Shown here piece after piece: positions 38,160-48,962 of a stretch of DNA of 64,000 nt. The notes beneath the pieces are model-generated. The model made no database searches and had not been told where the DNA came from. It saw only the letters and a list, made by a program, of their open reading frames with translations. This DNA comes from Vibrio injensis (lineage in GTDB: Bacteria; Pseudomonadota; Gammaproteobacteria; Enterobacterales; Vibrionaceae). Each line of letters begins with the position of its first letter. Within the stretch, counting starts at the first letter, position 1. Position numbers and translations under genes: made by a program. Location of the stretch: NCBI RefSeq assembly GCF_001895205.1, contig NZ_BDJF01000006.1, positions 197,581 through 261,580 on the forward strand, in the 5' to 3' direction.

Positions 38160-38846
38160 ATGTATACAATTGATCCTATTGGTATTATTGAAAGTCCTTA
38201 CCAAGAAAAATTTGCCGTCCCCCGTCAGCCTCGCTTAGTCCCTGCCGCCACCGCTCGTTTAAAGCTGCTCGGGAATGCGAATACTCCTGAAGCCGTGCGT
38301 GGCATTGAACAATTTTCTCATCTCTGGCTACTGTTTTTGTTCGATAAAAATTTAGCTGCGGGCTGGAAACCAACGGTAAGACCACCTCGCCTTGGTGGCA
38401 ATGAACGGGTTGGGGTCTTTGCCTCCCGCTCAACCTTTCGCCCGAATGGCATCGGTATGTCTGCCGTTGAATTAAAAGGGATAACCAAACAAGGTGAGCA
38501 ATTATTTCTTGAATTAGGCAGTGTCGATTTAGTCAATCAAACGCCGGTGATTGATATTAAGCCTTATATTCCTTACTCCGATGCGATTCCACAAGCAACA
38601 GGAGGCTATGCCGATCATGAACCAGAGCGCTTGCTTGTCGTCTTCGCTCCTCAAGTACCACTCAACCAACTCACGAACCACCATGAGCAACAAGTGATTG
38701 AGCAGGTTTTAGCGCAAGATCCACGTCCTGCCTACAAGAAAAACCAGCTGGATAATAAGGAATATGCGGTCAATTTATTCAATTTGAATGTGAAATTTAC
38801 CGTTCACGATAAGTTAGTGACAGTAACAAGCATTGAACGCTTTTGA
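38160..38846 (+). CDS. trmO: tRNA (t6A37) N6-methyltransferase TrmO
   Basis: TrmO (YaeB/TsaA) methylates t6A37 to m6t6A in tRNA-Thr. The 228 residues have an N-terminal VirR/TsaA-like domain with the family blocks IGIIESPYQEKFAVPRQP, FSHLWLLFLF, GVFASRSTFRPNGIGMSAVEL and VIDIKPYIPYSD, and a smaller C-terminal domain. No Rossmann fold is present, as usual for this SAM-dependent family. The ATG follows a TTAGGT sequence. It is divergent from rpmE2 and followed by proS, as in E. coli (yaeB-proS). Confidence 0.94.
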   Translation: MYTIDPIGIIESPYQEKFAVPRQPRLVPAATARLKLLGNANTPEAVRGIEQFSHLWLLFLFDKNLAAGWKPTVRPPRLGGNERVGVFASRSTFRPNGIGMSAVELKGITKQGEQLFLELGSVDLVNQTPVIDIKPYIPYSDAIPQATGGYADHEPERLLVVFAPQVPLNQLTNHHEQQVIEQVLAQDPRPAYKKNQLDNKEYAVNLFNLNVKFTVHDKLVTVTSIERF

Positions 38847-38938
38847 CAAAGCCGATTGGCTGATATTATACAAGGCTTAATTTTACGCCCTCATAATGAT
38901 GAGGGGCTTTTCAATCATGATGAAACGGATACCATAGA

Positions 38939-40657
38939 ATGCGTACCAGTCAATATCTTCTTTCTACTCTGAAGGAGACTCCAAACGACGCTGAAGTCGT
39001 GAGCCACCAGCTCATGTTACGTGCAGGTATGATCCGTAAGCTGGCTTCAGGTCTTTATACTTGGCTACCTACTGGTCTGCGTGTACTGCGTAAAGTCGAA
39101 AACATCGTTCGTCAAGAGATCGATAACGCCGGTGCGATTGAAACCTTGATGCCCGTTGTCCAGCCGTTTGAACTGTGGGAAGAGACCGGCCGCTCAGAAA
39201 AAATGGGCCCGGAACTACTTCGCTTTACTGACCGCCATACTCGTCCGTTTGTTCTGAGCCCAACGGCTGAAGAAGTAATCACTAGCCTCGTTCGTAACGA
39301 AGTTAGCTCTTACAAACAATTACCGCTTAATCTGTACCAGATTCAAACCAAATTCCGTGATGAACGTCGTCCTCGTTTTGGGGTAATGCGTGCCCGTGAA
39401 TTTTCTATGATGGATGCATACAGCTTTGATATCGATAAAGCCGGTCTTGAGAAATCCTATCAAGCAATGCACGACGCTTACTGTAAAGCCTTCGATCGTA
39501 TGGGCCTTGATTACCGTCCCGTATTAGCCGATACCGGCGCAATTGGTGGTAATGGTTCGCATGAATTCCATGTGCTGGCTGAAAGTGGTGAGGACATTAT
39601 TGCTTTCTCTACTGAGTCAGATTACGCAGCCAACATTGAAAAAGCGGAAGCGGTAGCGCCAGCGATCGAGCGTCCAGCTCCAACGCAAGAAATGACGCTG
39701 GTTGATACGCCGAATGCCAAAACCATTGCCGAATTAGTGGAACAACACGGTTTAGCGATTGAAAAAACCGTCAAGACCCTATTTGTTAAAGCTTCTGATC
39801 AGATTGAAGCGCCAATTATTGCCCTTATCATTCGTGGCGATCACGAACTTAACGAAATTAAAGCTGAAAACCTAATCGAAGTGGCATCACCACTCGAAAT
39901 GGCCAGTGAAGATGAAATCCGCGCCCTAATTGGTGCAGGTCCTGGCTCTCTTGGGCCTGTCGGTCTAAAACTACCGTTCATCGTTGATCGCACTGTAGCG
40001 CTCATGAGTGACTTTGGCGCGGGTGCCAACATTGATGATAAACACTACTTCGGTATCAACTGGGGCCGTGATGTTGAACTAGGACCAATCGCAGACCTAC
40101 GTAATGTAGTAGAAGGCGACCCAAGCCCATGTGGTAAAGGCACTTTAATGCTGAAACGTGGTATCGAAGTAGGACATATCTTCCAGTTAGGGACTAACTA
40201 CTCTGAGAAAATGAATTGTGGCGTACTCGATTCCAATGGTAAACACACGATTCTAGAAATGGGTTGCTATGGTATTGGTGTTTCTCGGGTTGTCGCTTCA
40301 GCCATCGAGCAAAACCATGACAAGTACGGCATTATCTGGCCAGATGCATTAGCGCCATTCCAAGTCGCGATTGTACCGATGAATATGCATAAATCAGAGC
40401 GAGTTCAACAAGCGGCAGAGCAACTGTACGCTGAGTTAACCGCTGCTGGGATTGAAGTCTTGTTTGATGATCGCAAAGAGCGTCCGGGTGTGATGTTCTC
40501 CGATATGGAGCTAATTGGCATTCCGCATACGATTATTATCGGTGATCGCAGTATGGATGAAGGCAACTTTGAGTATAAACATCGCCGTAGCGGTGAAAAG
40601 TCTGCCGTACCAATGGCCAACATCGTCAGCTTTATTCAAGACCAATTGACGGTTTAA
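38939..40657 (+). CDS. proS: Prolyl-tRNA synthetase (bacterial type with editing insertion)
   Basis: Class II synthetase of 572 residues that charges tRNA-Pro. Motif 2 is [25 protein letters not shown] and motif 3 [13 protein letters not shown]. Between them (about 225-400) lies the INS-type editing domain that deacylates Ala-tRNA-Pro, with the [11 protein letters not shown] and [11 protein letters not shown] segments. The anticodon-binding domain is at the C-terminus. The 572 residues equal E. coli ProS. It is followed by a terminator. Confidence 0.96.
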   Translation: MRTSQYLLSTLKETPNDAEVVSHQLMLRAGMIRKLASGLYTWLPTGLRVLRKVENIVRQEIDNAGAIETLMPVVQPFELWEETGRSEKMGPELLRFTDRHTRPFVLSPTAEEVITSLVRNEVSSYKQLPLNLYQIQTKFRDERRPRFGVMRAREFSMMDAYSFDIDKAGLEKSYQAMHDAYCKAFDRMGLDYRPVLADTGAIGGNGSHEFHVLAESGEDIIAFSTESDYAANIEKAEAVAPAIERPAPTQEMTLVDTPNAKTIAELVEQHGLAIEKTVKTLFVKASDQIEAPIIALIIRGDHELNEIKAENLIEVASPLEMASEDEIRALIGAGPGSLGPVGLKLPFIVDRTVALMSDFGAGANIDDKHYFGINWGRDVELGPIADLRNVVEGDPSPCGKGTLMLKRGIEVGHIFQLGTNYSEKMNCGVLDSNGKHTILEMGCYGIGVSRVVASAIEQNHDKYGIIWPDALAPFQVAIVPMNMHKSERVQQAAEQLYAELTAAGIEVLFDDRKERPGVMFSDMELIGIPHTIIIGDRSMDEGNFEYKHRRSGEKSAVPMANIVSFIQDQLTV

Positions 40658-40724
40658 GTGCAAATCAACGATTAAATCAACCAAAGTGAACCCGATAGCA
40701 ACACAATTTGGGATACTTAATATT

Positions 40725-40752
40725 GAGGCTGCTTAATTGCAGCCTTTTGTTT
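40725..40752 (+). terminator. Terminator of proS
   Basis: GGCTGC-6 nt-GCAGCC followed by TTTTGTTT. A separate 12-bp palindrome GCCTTCGAAGGC at 40758-40769 follows at once. Confidence 0.8.
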
Positions 40753-40879
40753 ATTGCGCCTTCGAAGGCAATACCTATTATCGGCGGCTTCACATTCGAG
40801 AGACAGAGAATGGTTTTGTTTTCTGCGCACTCACTGTGTATGATTGCGAGCAGTTATCATCTATCGATAGGAAAACCAG

Positions 40880-41083
40880 ATGCGAGTTTACGATTGTTGT
40901 GATTTAGTTCGCGAGCTGTACGCACAGATTGGCAGTGGCGATCAAGGTTATATCCCTAAAGCCATCTCCTGCGCAGTAAAAACTTTAAATGATATTGCCG
41001 CCGATCCGATGTTGCCTAAAGAGACTCAAGAAAAAGCCGCTTTTGCTGCTGCCAATTTGCTCATTTCTGATTTTGAGGACTAA
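40880..41083 (+). CDS. yaeP: YaeP family protein (UPF0253)
   Basis: A 67-residue small acidic helical protein of unknown function (UPF0253). It matches YaeP with [26 protein letters not shown] and [18 protein letters not shown]. It is the first of two small genes (the second a DUF4250 gene 2 bp downstream), as next to proS in other gammaproteobacteria. The preceding stretch 40753-40879 holds only the 12-bp palindrome. Confidence 0.92.
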   Translation: MRVYDCCDLVRELYAQIGSGDQGYIPKAISCAVKTLNDIAADPMLPKETQEKAAFAAANLLISDFED

Positions 41084-41085
41084 GC

Positions 41086-41277
41086 ATGATGCTCGACAAT
41101 TTTGCAAACATGGATCCCATCATGCTGATGAGTATCGTCAACATGAAGCTCCGTGATGAATTTTCTGGTGATCTTGATAAATTGAGTGATCATTTTGCTA
41201 TTGATCGTCAGGCATTAGAAACTCGCTTAGCCAATGCGGGGTTTGAATTTTTACCTGAGGTTGGGCAGTTTCGCTGA
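41086..41277 (+). CDS. DUF4250 family protein
   Basis: A 63-residue protein that I place in DUF4250 by its MLDNFANMDPIMLMSIVNMKLRDEF start and LETRLANAGFEFLPEVGQFR end. Two consecutive ATG codons (41086 and 41089) are possible. It is co-oriented with yaeP, with GAGG before the start. Function unknown. Confidence 0.86.
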   Translation: MMLDNFANMDPIMLMSIVNMKLRDEFSGDLDKLSDHFAIDRQALETRLANAGFEFLPEVGQFR

Positions 41278-41322
41278 TGATGATTGCTTGATTTGAAGCA
41301 TGATTTGGTTGCACGATCTAAC

Positions 41323-41354
41323 ATAAAAGCCCACCTATCACAGTGGGCTTTTAT
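41323..41354. terminator. Bidirectional terminator between DUF4250 and DUF3622 genes
   Basis: ATAAAAGCCCAC-8 nt-GTGGGCTTTTAT, a stem with A- and T-rich flanks usable on both strands. Confidence 0.82.
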
Positions 41355-41373
41355 CATCCAACAAGTTAACGTA

Positions 41374-41616
41374 TTAGTCTTGTTTATCTTGTTTTTCTTT
41401 TCTGGCTACGGCTTTGCGTTCATTACGCTTAGCTTGGTTTTCAATAAAACCGATCAACTCTTTTTCAGCCCAAGCTTGTGCTTGTGCTTCGCTTTCAAAC
41501 CCCATTTCGCGCTTTGAAACGACGGTACGACGGGAGGTAACTTGACGAACAATTTCTGCCGCCCAGCCATTATTCTTTTCGGTCACTTTAATCGTGAATT
41601 TTTTACTGTCTGACAT
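41374..41616 (-). CDS. DUF3622 family protein
   Basis: An 80-residue very charged protein of unknown function. It reads KFTIKVTEKNNGWAAEIVRQVTSRRTVVSK, then EAQAQAWAEKELIGFI and a Lys/Gln/Asp-rich tail. I placed it in DUF3622. An ATG two codons upstream (41622) is an equally possible start; the lower one has better spacing from AGGA. The gene is convergent with the DUF4250 gene. Confidence 0.8.
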   Translation of the reverse strand: MSDSKKFTIKVTEKNNGWAAEIVRQVTSRRTVVSKREMGFESEAQAQAWAEKELIGFIENQAKRNERKAVARKEKQDKQD

Positions 41617-41789
41617 TTTCATTTTCCTAAGGGAAGAAGAAGGGATTACTCATCAACGTTAATCGCGCTTAGAGCCGACGGGCTCAGCCGCTGAATATAT
41701 TGAACACCATCCCTTGGTAAGCGCGGCATTAGAGCACAAATTTCACTATTTTTCCGCTTTTTTTGCAAAATTTTACGCTCATTCGATAG

Positions 41790-41846
41790 CATCAAGCCGC
41801 AGAGGAACCGCGGCTTGATGAGATATTAAGGAGCGAACCTCGCTCC
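41790..41846 (-). terminator. Paired hairpins after purL
   Basis: A stem CATCAAGCCGC/GCGGCTTGATG (41790-41820) and a smaller GGAGCG-5 nt-CGCTCC (41830-41846) lie just past the purL stop. Neither has a strong T-run, so they may stabilise the message or terminate with help. Confidence 0.45.
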
Positions 41847-41861
41847 GTTTAAAGAGGGGAC

Positions 41862-44800
41862 TTAACCGAGGTTTTTACGCGCATTTTGGAACATACGCAT
41901 CCAAGGACCATTTTCTCCCCAATGATCAGGATGCCATGAGTTGGCAACGGTACGGAATACTCGCTCAGGATGCGGCATCATGATCGTCACTCGGCCATCT
42001 TGAGTCGTTAAGCCAGTAATCGCATTAGGCGAACCATTAGGGTTATTTGGGTATTGTTGAGTCGCTTGACCATGATTATCCACAAAGCGCAGCGCAACGG
42101 TACCAGATTGCTCTATCGCATCTAAATGATGGCTATCACGCACTTCTACTCGGCCTTCACCGTGAGAAACGGCAATCGGCATCCGTGACCCTACCATCTG
42201 ATCAAAAAACAGTGACGGTGACGGTTGAATTTCTACCAAACTAAAACGTGCCTCAAAGCGCTCAGATTCATTGCGAACAAACCGTGGCCACAATTCAGCG
42301 CCCGGAATCAAGGTTTTCAAATTAGATAGCATTTGACAACCATTACAGACACCAAGTGAAAAGGTATCTTGACGCTGGAAGAATCGCTCAAACTGCTCAC
42401 GTGCTTGGGGGTTAAACAAGACCGACTTGGCCCATCCCTCACCAGCGCCTAGCACATCTCCGTAAGAGAAGCCGCCACAAGCGACCAAACCATGGTACTC
42501 ATCAAGAGCAACTTGCCCCGTTAAAATATCACTCATGTGGATATCAACGGCATTAAAGCCAGCGCGATCAAAAGCAGCGGCCATTTCCACATGCGAGTTG
42601 ACGCCTTGCTCACGCAAGATAGCCATATTGGGTTTGCTTCCCTTCGCAATATACGGTGCCGCTATGTCTTGTTGGACATCAAACGTTAACTCGGCATGTA
42701 AACCTGGATCAAGGTTATCTTGCTTAGCGGCAAACTCTTGATCAGCGCAGCGTGGGTTATCACGCAATGCCTGCATTTTATGGGTCATTTCTGCCCAAAT
42801 AGTACGTAGCTGAGTGCGGTTACGTTCAACCACGACTTGCTGATCGGAAGTAATACGTAGAGTATCCGAGTCCGTTACCGTACCAATCACATGGCAACAG
42901 GCTTGTAATCCATGATTCGCTAAGGTGGTCAATACTGAATCCAGATCGTCATTGCGTATCTGTAATACCGCCCCAAGTTCCTCATTAAACAGAATCGCTA
43001 AGTTATCATCCCCTAATGGCGCAATATTGGCTTCAATACCACAATGCCCAGCAAAGGCCATTTCTGCTAGCGTAACCAGTAAACCACCATCGCCCTTATC
43101 GTGATAAGCAAGTACTTGTTGCTGGGCGACCAGCGTTTGAACCCCGTTATAAAAACCTTTTAACTGCGCAGCGTTATCAACATCTGCAGGCTTATCGCCT
43201 AGCTGCTTGTAAACTTGAGCCAGCGCTGTTGCACCAAGGCGATTTTTACCATTGCCCAAATCCATCAGAACTAAGCTTGTTTCACCTTTATCGGTTCTCA
43301 ACTGAGGAGTGATGGTTTTGCGCACATCTTCCACCCGAGCAAAAGCGGTAATCACTAGCGATAATGGTGACGTCACCGATTGAGATTGTCCCAGCTCATC
43401 TTGCCATTGGGTTTTCATTGACATGGAGTCTTTACCGACGGGAATGGTTAATCCCAATGCAGGACAGAGTTCTTCACCGACCGCTTTCACTGCAGCGTAA
43501 AGCCCGGCATCCTCACCGGGATGCCCTGCTGGCGACATCCAGTTAGCAGACAGCTTAATATGTTTAATATCACCAATATGTGTGGCGGCAATGTTGGTGA
43601 TCGCTTCACCAACCGCCAAGCGTGCAGAGGCAGCAAAATCGAGCAACGCAACTGGCGTACGCTCGCCCATGGACATCGCTTCACCATGATAAGTGTCGTA
43701 ACTGGCCGCGGTTACTGCACAGTTTGCTACTGGTACCTGCCAAGGACCCACCATCTGATCACGCGCTACCAGCCCAGTGACTGAACGATCACCAATGGTG
43801 ATTAAGAAGGTCTTCTCTGCGACCGCAGGCAGACGTAGGACACGATCAATAGCGTCATTCATCTCAATATTAGAGCGGTCTAAAGCCGGACTTTGTACTT
43901 GTTGTGTAGTGGCTTGACGATGCATTTTCGGTGGTTTACCCAGCAAAATATCCATCGGCATATCAATCGGTGTATTATCGAAATGGCTATCTTCAAGGGT
44001 TAAATGGCGCTCTTGAGTCGCTTCGCCAACCACCGCATAAGGGGCGCGTTCACGTTTACAAATCGCCTCAAACACTGGCATGTTTTCTGGGGCAACCGCT
44101 AGTACATAACGTTCTTGAGATTCATTACACCAGATTTCTAGTGGACTCATGCCCGGTTCATCGTTGGGCACATCACGAAGTTGGAATTTACCGCCGCGAT
44201 CACCATCATTGACTAACTCAGGCAGAGCATTAGAAATCCCCCCCGCCCCAACATCATGAATAAAGGCAATCGGGTTAGCGTCCCCCATTTGCCAACAGCG
44301 GTCGATAACCTCTTGGCAGCGACGTTCCATTTCCGGATTTTCACGTTGTACAGAAGCAAAATCCAGATCTTCTGCTGACTGGCCGGATGCCATCGAGGAT
44401 GCCGCACCACCACCAAGTCCAATATTCATCGCCGGACCACCCAGCACAATTAACTGCGCTCCAACAGGGATCACTTTTTTCTGCACATGATCTGCGCGAA
44501 TATTGCCCATTCCACCAGCTATCATAATCGGTTTATGATAGCCGCGAACCTCTTCTCCCGCATGAGAGATCACTTGCTCTTCATAGGTTCGGAAATAACC
44601 CAATAAGTTAGGACGACCAAACTCATTATTAAACGCCGCGCCGCCTAGTGGACCTTCGAGCATAATGTCTAACGCGGTGACAATCCGACTTGGTTTACCA
44701 AAATCACTTTCCCACGGTTGAACAAACCCAGGAATACGTAGGTTAGATACACTAAAACCGACCAATCCAGCCTTCGGTTTCCCACCAATACCTGTTGCGC

Positions 44801-45758
44801 CTTCATCACGGATCTCACCGCCCGACCCCGTTGCCGCACCCGGCCATGGTGAAATAGCCGTTGGGTGGTTATGCGTTTCGACTTTCATCAAGATATGGGC
44901 ATCTTCATGATGATAAGTGTATTGACGAGAATCGGGATCAGGGAAGAAACGACCAACTTTAGACCCCGTCATAACGGCAGCGTTATCTTTATAAGCAGAA
45001 AGGACGTGATCAGGGGTAACTTCAAATGTATTTTTGATCATCTTGAACAGCGACTTTGGCTGTTCTACACCATCAATGGTCCAATCGGCATTAAAGATTT
45101 TATGGCGACAATGTTCAGAGTTAGCTTGCGCAAACATCATTAATTCAATGTCATTCGGGTTACGACCTAAACGCGTAAAACTTTCGACTAAATAGTCAAT
45201 TTCATCTTCCGCTAACGCTAAACCAAGGGAAACGTTTGCTTGTTCAAGCGCAGAGCGGCCGCCAGTGAGGATATCAACTTGTGACAACGGTGCTGGTTCA
45301 GCGACAGTAAACAAGGCACTCGCCGACTCTAAATCACTGAATACCACTTCCATCATCCGATCATGAAGTAAGTGACTTAGTTCGTTTTTTTGAGCCTCAG
45401 TCAGTGGGCTCTGACTATCAATATAATAAGCCGTGCCACGCTCTAAGCGCTTAATTTTGCCTAAACCACAATTGTGAGCAATGTCAGTGGCTTTAGAAGA
45501 CCAAGGAGAGATGGTGCCTGGACGTGGCGTAACTAACAACAGTAGACCTTGTGGCTGGTGCTCTTGAATTGTTGGGCCGTAAGTGAGTAATTGTTGCAAT
45601 TTACTCTGTTCTGCGCTGTCGAGTTGAGCATTAAGATCAGCAAAATGCATAAACTCAGCGTAGATACCAGTGATTGGTAGGTTTTGTTGACGACACGTTT
45701 CGAGCAGTTTTTGAATCCGAAATTCAGAAAGCGCTGGGGAGCCACGCAAAATTCTCAT
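41862..45758 (-). CDS. purL: Phosphoribosylformylglycinamidine synthase
   Basis: FGAM synthase converts FGAR plus glutamine and ATP to FGAM, the fourth step of purine synthesis. This is the large single-chain form (1,298 residues). Order: an N-terminal PurS-like domain, a linker, two AIR-synthase-type ATP/substrate domains (with [20 protein letters not shown] and [12 protein letters not shown]), and a C-terminal glutamine amidotransferase domain with the nucleophile in GVCNGCQML (about residue 1138) and HGEGRVEV. Its start [14 protein letters not shown] fits E. coli. A PurR box lies about 160 bp upstream. Confidence 0.96.
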   Translation of the reverse strand: MRILRGSPALSEFRIQKLLETCRQQNLPITGIYAEFMHFADLNAQLDSAEQSKLQQLLTYGPTIQEHQPQGLLLLVTPRPGTISPWSSKATDIAHNCGLGKIKRLERGTAYYIDSQSPLTEAQKNELSHLLHDRMMEVVFSDLESASALFTVAEPAPLSQVDILTGGRSALEQANVSLGLALAEDEIDYLVESFTRLGRNPNDIELMMFAQANSEHCRHKIFNADWTIDGVEQPKSLFKMIKNTFEVTPDHVLSAYKDNAAVMTGSKVGRFFPDPDSRQYTYHHEDAHILMKVETHNHPTAISPWPGAATGSGGEIRDEGATGIGGKPKAGLVGFSVSNLRIPGFVQPWESDFGKPSRIVTALDIMLEGPLGGAAFNNEFGRPNLLGYFRTYEEQVISHAGEEVRGYHKPIMIAGGMGNIRADHVQKKVIPVGAQLIVLGGPAMNIGLGGGAASSMASGQSAEDLDFASVQRENPEMERRCQEVIDRCWQMGDANPIAFIHDVGAGGISNALPELVNDGDRGGKFQLRDVPNDEPGMSPLEIWCNESQERYVLAVAPENMPVFEAICKRERAPYAVVGEATQERHLTLEDSHFDNTPIDMPMDILLGKPPKMHRQATTQQVQSPALDRSNIEMNDAIDRVLRLPAVAEKTFLITIGDRSVTGLVARDQMVGPWQVPVANCAVTAASYDTYHGEAMSMGERTPVALLDFAASARLAVGEAITNIAATHIGDIKHIKLSANWMSPAGHPGEDAGLYAAVKAVGEELCPALGLTIPVGKDSMSMKTQWQDELGQSQSVTSPLSLVITAFARVEDVRKTITPQLRTDKGETSLVLMDLGNGKNRLGATALAQVYKQLGDKPADVDNAAQLKGFYNGVQTLVAQQQVLAYHDKGDGGLLVTLAEMAFAGHCGIEANIAPLGDDNLAILFNEELGAVLQIRNDDLDSVLTTLANHGLQACCHVIGTVTDSDTLRITSDQQVVVERNRTQLRTIWAEMTHKMQALRDNPRCADQEFAAKQDNLDPGLHAELTFDVQQDIAAPYIAKGSKPNMAILREQGVNSHVEMAAAFDRAGFNAVDIHMSDILTGQVALDEYHGLVACGGFSYGDVLGAGEGWAKSVLFNPQAREQFERFFQRQDTFSLGVCNGCQMLSNLKTLIPGAELWPRFVRNESERFEARFSLVEIQPSPSLFFDQMVGSRMPIAVSHGEGRVEVRDSHHLDAIEQSGTVALRFVDNHGQATQQYPNNPNGSPNAITGLTTQDGRVTIMMPHPERVFRTVANSWHPDHWGENGPWMRMFQNARKNLG

Positions 45759-45911
45759 GAGCTTAGGTCTCTATATACAAGTGATTAAGATGAAATTGGG
45801 ATAAGTTCATTAGATAACAAATGGTTATCTATGAATGGATAAACAAATACCAATGTCGACTCATTACTGCGAGGGCATTATAGAGGATTTCTTTTTGTGA
45901 CGTAACACCAA

Positions 45912-45927
45912 AAGCAACCGTTTGCGC
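45912..45927 (-). promoter_or_regulatory. PurR operator upstream of purL
   Basis: On the minus strand GCGCAAACGGTTGCTT matches the PurR consensus ACGCAAACGTTTGCGT at most positions, including the central CAAACGGTTG. The rest of the 45759-46101 interval has no visible gene or second operator. Confidence 0.75.
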
Positions 45928-46101
45928 CATTTTTTCGTATATTTTGCACTAGCCCTCATTCGGCCGTCGACAAGGCTGATCAATAAGTCTAGAGAAATAA
46001 GAATGTTAAGTTCCTATTCTAGAGCGATGGTGTATAAGCTTTGCCTTCAACACCTCAGGTTTGGTATAAAGACATAACCAGATGTAAGAGATCACCAATC
46101 A

Positions 46102-47610
46102 ATGACCCCATTTTCTTTCACGTTTTTCTATCGCGCGCTATGGCTAGCATTAACCATGCTCGTTCTCAACGGCTGCCAAATTGACTCTGAGCCACAAAGC
46201 GAGCTAGAAAAAATCCGTGAGAGAGGCGTGCTGCGTGTCGGCACGTTAAATAATCAACTGTCCTATTTTATCGGACCTGATGGTCCTGCTGGCCTTGATT
46301 ACGAATTAGCAAGAGAGTTTGCTCGTGAGCTGGGAGTACGGTTAGAAATGAAACCCGCCTACCGCACATCGAGTCTCTTTCCTGCTTTAAAAAATGGCGA
46401 GATAGATATTATTGCCGCAGGGTTAAGCCAATCTGAACAACGCTTAAAAGAGTACCGCGCAGGACCTGCTTACTATTATGTATCACAACAGGTGGTATAC
46501 AAGCCGGGCCAATGGCGACCTCGTAATATTAGTCAGTTAATCGCCAGACAAGATGAACTGTTGGCGGAGCATGATCAGCAACCTATTTTTAAAATCGTCA
46601 ACGATTCTCATTTTACTACGACATTAGCCAGCGTTGCCGAGCGTTATCCTGACTTTCAATACGAGATTGATAATAATAGTGATGTGAGTGAGCTATTAAA
46701 ACAGGTCTCTAAAGGTGAACTGCTGTTTACGATGGCGGACTCAGTAGAAATCTCACTATCACAGCGTATTTATCCAGATATCGCAATGGCTTTTGAAATG
46801 ACCGAGGACCAGCCGATTTCTTGGTTTATGCGGCGTTCTGATGATGAAAGTTTATATGCGTTAATGATAGAATTTTTCGGTAATCTCAAACAATCCGGAG
46901 GTTTGGCCTCTTTAGAAGAAAAATACATCGGCCACATTGGTAACTTTGATTATGTGGATACTCGCGCCTTTATTCGCGCGTTGGAAACACGCTTACCTAA
47001 ATGGGCGCCGCTGTTTCAAAAATATTCAGAAGAATTTGATTGGCGTTTAATTGCTGCAGTGGCTTATCAGGAGTCACACTGGAATCCGATTGCTCGCTCG
47101 CCAACTGGCGTTCGCGGCATGATGATGCTCACCTTACCAACGGCGCGCAGTGTTGGAGTAACTAATCGACTCGATGCAGAACAATCGATTCAAGGTGGCG
47201 TCGAATATCTACGCAGAATGGTCGCACGGATTCCAGACAGTATTCCACAACATGAAAAAATCTGGTTTGCATTGGCTTCCTATAATATTGGCTATGGGCA
47301 TATGATGGATGCTCGTCGTCTTACTCGCCAACAAGGTGGATCGCCAGATTCATGGGTTGATGTCAAAGATCGCTTACCTCTTTTGCGTCAACAACGCTAT
47401 TTCTCTCAGACGCGTTATGGCTATGCTCGTGGAGATGAAGCTCGCGCTTATGTGGAAAACATCCGTCGCTATTACCAAAGCATCATCGGCCATATGGATC
47501 CACATCATAGTAGTGATACCGATCTTGGGATTGATGATTTGTTAGTGATTACTATCGGTCCAGAAGAGGTTGTGGATGAGAGTGATGAGAACAACGCAGA
47601 TAGCGAATAA
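46102..47610 (+). CDS. mltF: Membrane-bound lytic murein transglycosylase F
   Basis: A lipoprotein with an N-terminal periplasmic-solute-binding (SBP_bac_3) domain and a C-terminal lytic transglycosylase domain. The signal peptide ends in a lipobox LNGC. The SBP part begins RERGVLRVGTLNNQLSYFIGPDG. The SLT part has the catalytic glutamate E324 in YQESHWNP with SPTGVRGMMMLT and SYNIGYGHMMDARRL. MltF cleaves glycan strands to 1,6-anhydro ends. 502 residues. Monocistronic, divergent from purL. Confidence 0.94.
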   Translation: MTPFSFTFFYRALWLALTMLVLNGCQIDSEPQSELEKIRERGVLRVGTLNNQLSYFIGPDGPAGLDYELAREFARELGVRLEMKPAYRTSSLFPALKNGEIDIIAAGLSQSEQRLKEYRAGPAYYYVSQQVVYKPGQWRPRNISQLIARQDELLAEHDQQPIFKIVNDSHFTTTLASVAERYPDFQYEIDNNSDVSELLKQVSKGELLFTMADSVEISLSQRIYPDIAMAFEMTEDQPISWFMRRSDDESLYALMIEFFGNLKQSGGLASLEEKYIGHIGNFDYVDTRAFIRALETRLPKWAPLFQKYSEEFDWRLIAAVAYQESHWNPIARSPTGVRGMMMLTLPTARSVGVTNRLDAEQSIQGGVEYLRRMVARIPDSIPQHEKIWFALASYNIGYGHMMDARRLTRQQGGSPDSWVDVKDRLPLLRQQRYFSQTRYGYARGDEARAYVENIRRYYQSIIGHMDPHHSSDTDLGIDDLLVITIGPEEVVDESDENNADSE

Positions 47611-47764
47611 ATAACCATTGGCGAGCACCGATTTTTCCATCATCTACCCAACAAAGTTTGCTGCTCGCTAATAAAATCTCTTGATTTTTATATCTAAAAA
47701 CCATAAATATCTAGTGTGAAATTTAACGGTAATAAAGTATTGATACACTTTATCCCTACCTTGC

Positions 47765-47889
47765 TATACCCAAACGACTTGAAGTTGTAGGTAGGCGGCA
47801 AGTGAGTGAATCCTCATGAGCATAGGCAAACGATGTGATTGGGGTAAACGAACGTAGCCAACACCGCTGCTTTAAATAGGAAGGGGATA
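47765..47889 (+). repeat. ERIC-like element, copy 1
   Basis: About 125 bp starting TATACCCAAACGACTTGAAG and running through AGGTAGGCGGCAAGTGAGTG, TGATTGGGGTAAACG and GTAGCCAACACCGCTGC to AAGGGGATA. These blocks are ERIC consensus sequences. Between mltF and the 43-residue gene; nothing else is seen in 47611-47764. Confidence 0.85.
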
Positions 47890-48095
47890 AATGCTTAATC
47901 TAGCACAGGTGAGGATCGTTAGGCCCTTATCTGATTACTTTGTGTCACATCAACCTGATGAAAAAAGACTGAGGTAATCTACCCTAACCACTTCGAGTCA
48001 TAGCATCCATGAAAAAAGTCGATCCACATGGCTGCCACTTACAGTGGGAAGGGTTCGGTAAGTTTGATTATTTTTATAATAATAGGAGGGTGTTT

Positions 48096-48227
48096 ATGTT
48101 GAAGCGAAAACGTCAATCAAAACTCCTGAACAAAGCAGTATCAGCCAATCGCCGCCGCCGTATGCTGGCAAACACAAAGAAGAAAGTGCTCGCTCGTCAT
48201 CGTGCGTTCGTGCAACTGATAGACTGA
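48096..48227 (+). CDS. Small basic protein of unknown function (43 residues)
   Basis: A 43-residue protein starting MLKRKRQSKLLNKAVSANRR, with 17 lysine/arginine residues in all, preceded by AGGAGGGTGTTT, the strongest ribosome site next to ppnN. The frame remains open 29 codons upstream, but only this ATG has a good site. I do not recognise a family. The strong basic character suggests nucleic-acid or ribosome contact. A stem-loop (48238-48283) follows the stop. Confidence 0.68.
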   Translation: MLKRKRQSKLLNKAVSANRRRRMLANTKKKVLARHRAFVQLID

Positions 48228-48237
48228 TCAGAGACCA

Positions 48238-48283
48238 GCAAACATCTACTCTATAAAGACTGAATCAAGTGGTAGATGTTTGC
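48238..48283 (+). terminator. Stem-loop after the 43-residue gene
   Basis: GCAAACATCTAC and GTAGATGTTTGC form a 12-bp stem with a 22-nt loop. No T-run follows, so termination is uncertain. Confidence 0.45.
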
Positions 48284-48331
48284 CCATATCCTTCTTAGCC
48301 ACCGAGTTCATTACCATTCTTGATCTTACCT

Positions 48332-48838
48332 TTATTTTTGTTGTTCTTTTTGAGCTTTTATTTCTTGTCGCCGACGCTTAAAAAAAGCTTGCAGTTGCAC
48401 CCGACATTCATCAGCTAATAGGCCTTTTTCAACCACCGCGTAATGATAAGCCGCTTGGCTAGCAAATAAATTCAGTACCGTTCCTGCGGCTCCGGCTTTG
48501 AGATCCGGCGCACCATAAACGATACGTGCCACTCGGCTATGGAGCAAAGCACCTGCACACATTGGACACGGTTCTAAGGTGACATACAAGGTGGTATCTA
48601 ATAAACGATAGTTTTGCAAAGCTTGCCCGGCTTGACGCAGCACTTGGATCTCAGCATGAGCCGTTGCATCATGTTCACCAATCGAGCGATTCCAACCCTC
48701 AGCGATCACTTGACCATCTTTGACTAATACCGCCCCGACGGGTACCTCGCCTTCCGCTTCGGCCTTCGCTGCAAGCGCTATCGCTCGGCGCATAAAGTCT
48801 TCATCTTGTTGGGAAAACAAGGAGGAACTGTCGTTCAT
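48332..48838 (-). CDS. tadA: tRNA adenosine(34) deaminase
   Basis: TadA deaminates A34 to inosine in tRNA-Arg(ACG) and is essential in E. coli. It has the cytidine-deaminase zinc motif: H61 and catalytic E63 in TAHAEIQVLRQ, and C91/C94 in EPCPMCAGALLHSRVARIVYGA. The 168 residues fit; N-terminal starts vary in the family. The C-terminal tail is basic (KRRRQEIKAQKEQQK). Confidence 0.95.
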   Translation of the reverse strand: MNDSSSLFSQQDEDFMRRAIALAAKAEAEGEVPVGAVLVKDGQVIAEGWNRSIGEHDATAHAEIQVLRQAGQALQNYRLLDTTLYVTLEPCPMCAGALLHSRVARIVYGAPDLKAGAAGTVLNLFASQAAYHYAVVEKGLLADECRVQLQAFFKRRRQEIKAQKEQQK

Positions 48839-48962
48839 AAATGCCTCTTTATACCAATAATAATACCCAAACTATTTAGCCTTGCGGTAAGTAAGCCGCT
48901 ATCGCTCTCATCAAATAGAAAAGGGATAGAAAGTATATCGTTAACCGCTTTATCCGGTAAGC

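Noticed and set aside
40758..40769. Palindrome GCCTTCGAAGGC after proS
   Set aside because: Not followed by a T-run and no known binding protein; noted with the terminator only.
48846..48900. Possible ERIC fragment near TACCCAAACTATTTAG before tadA
   Set aside because: Only the first eight or nine bases resemble an ERIC end; the remaining sequence does not.
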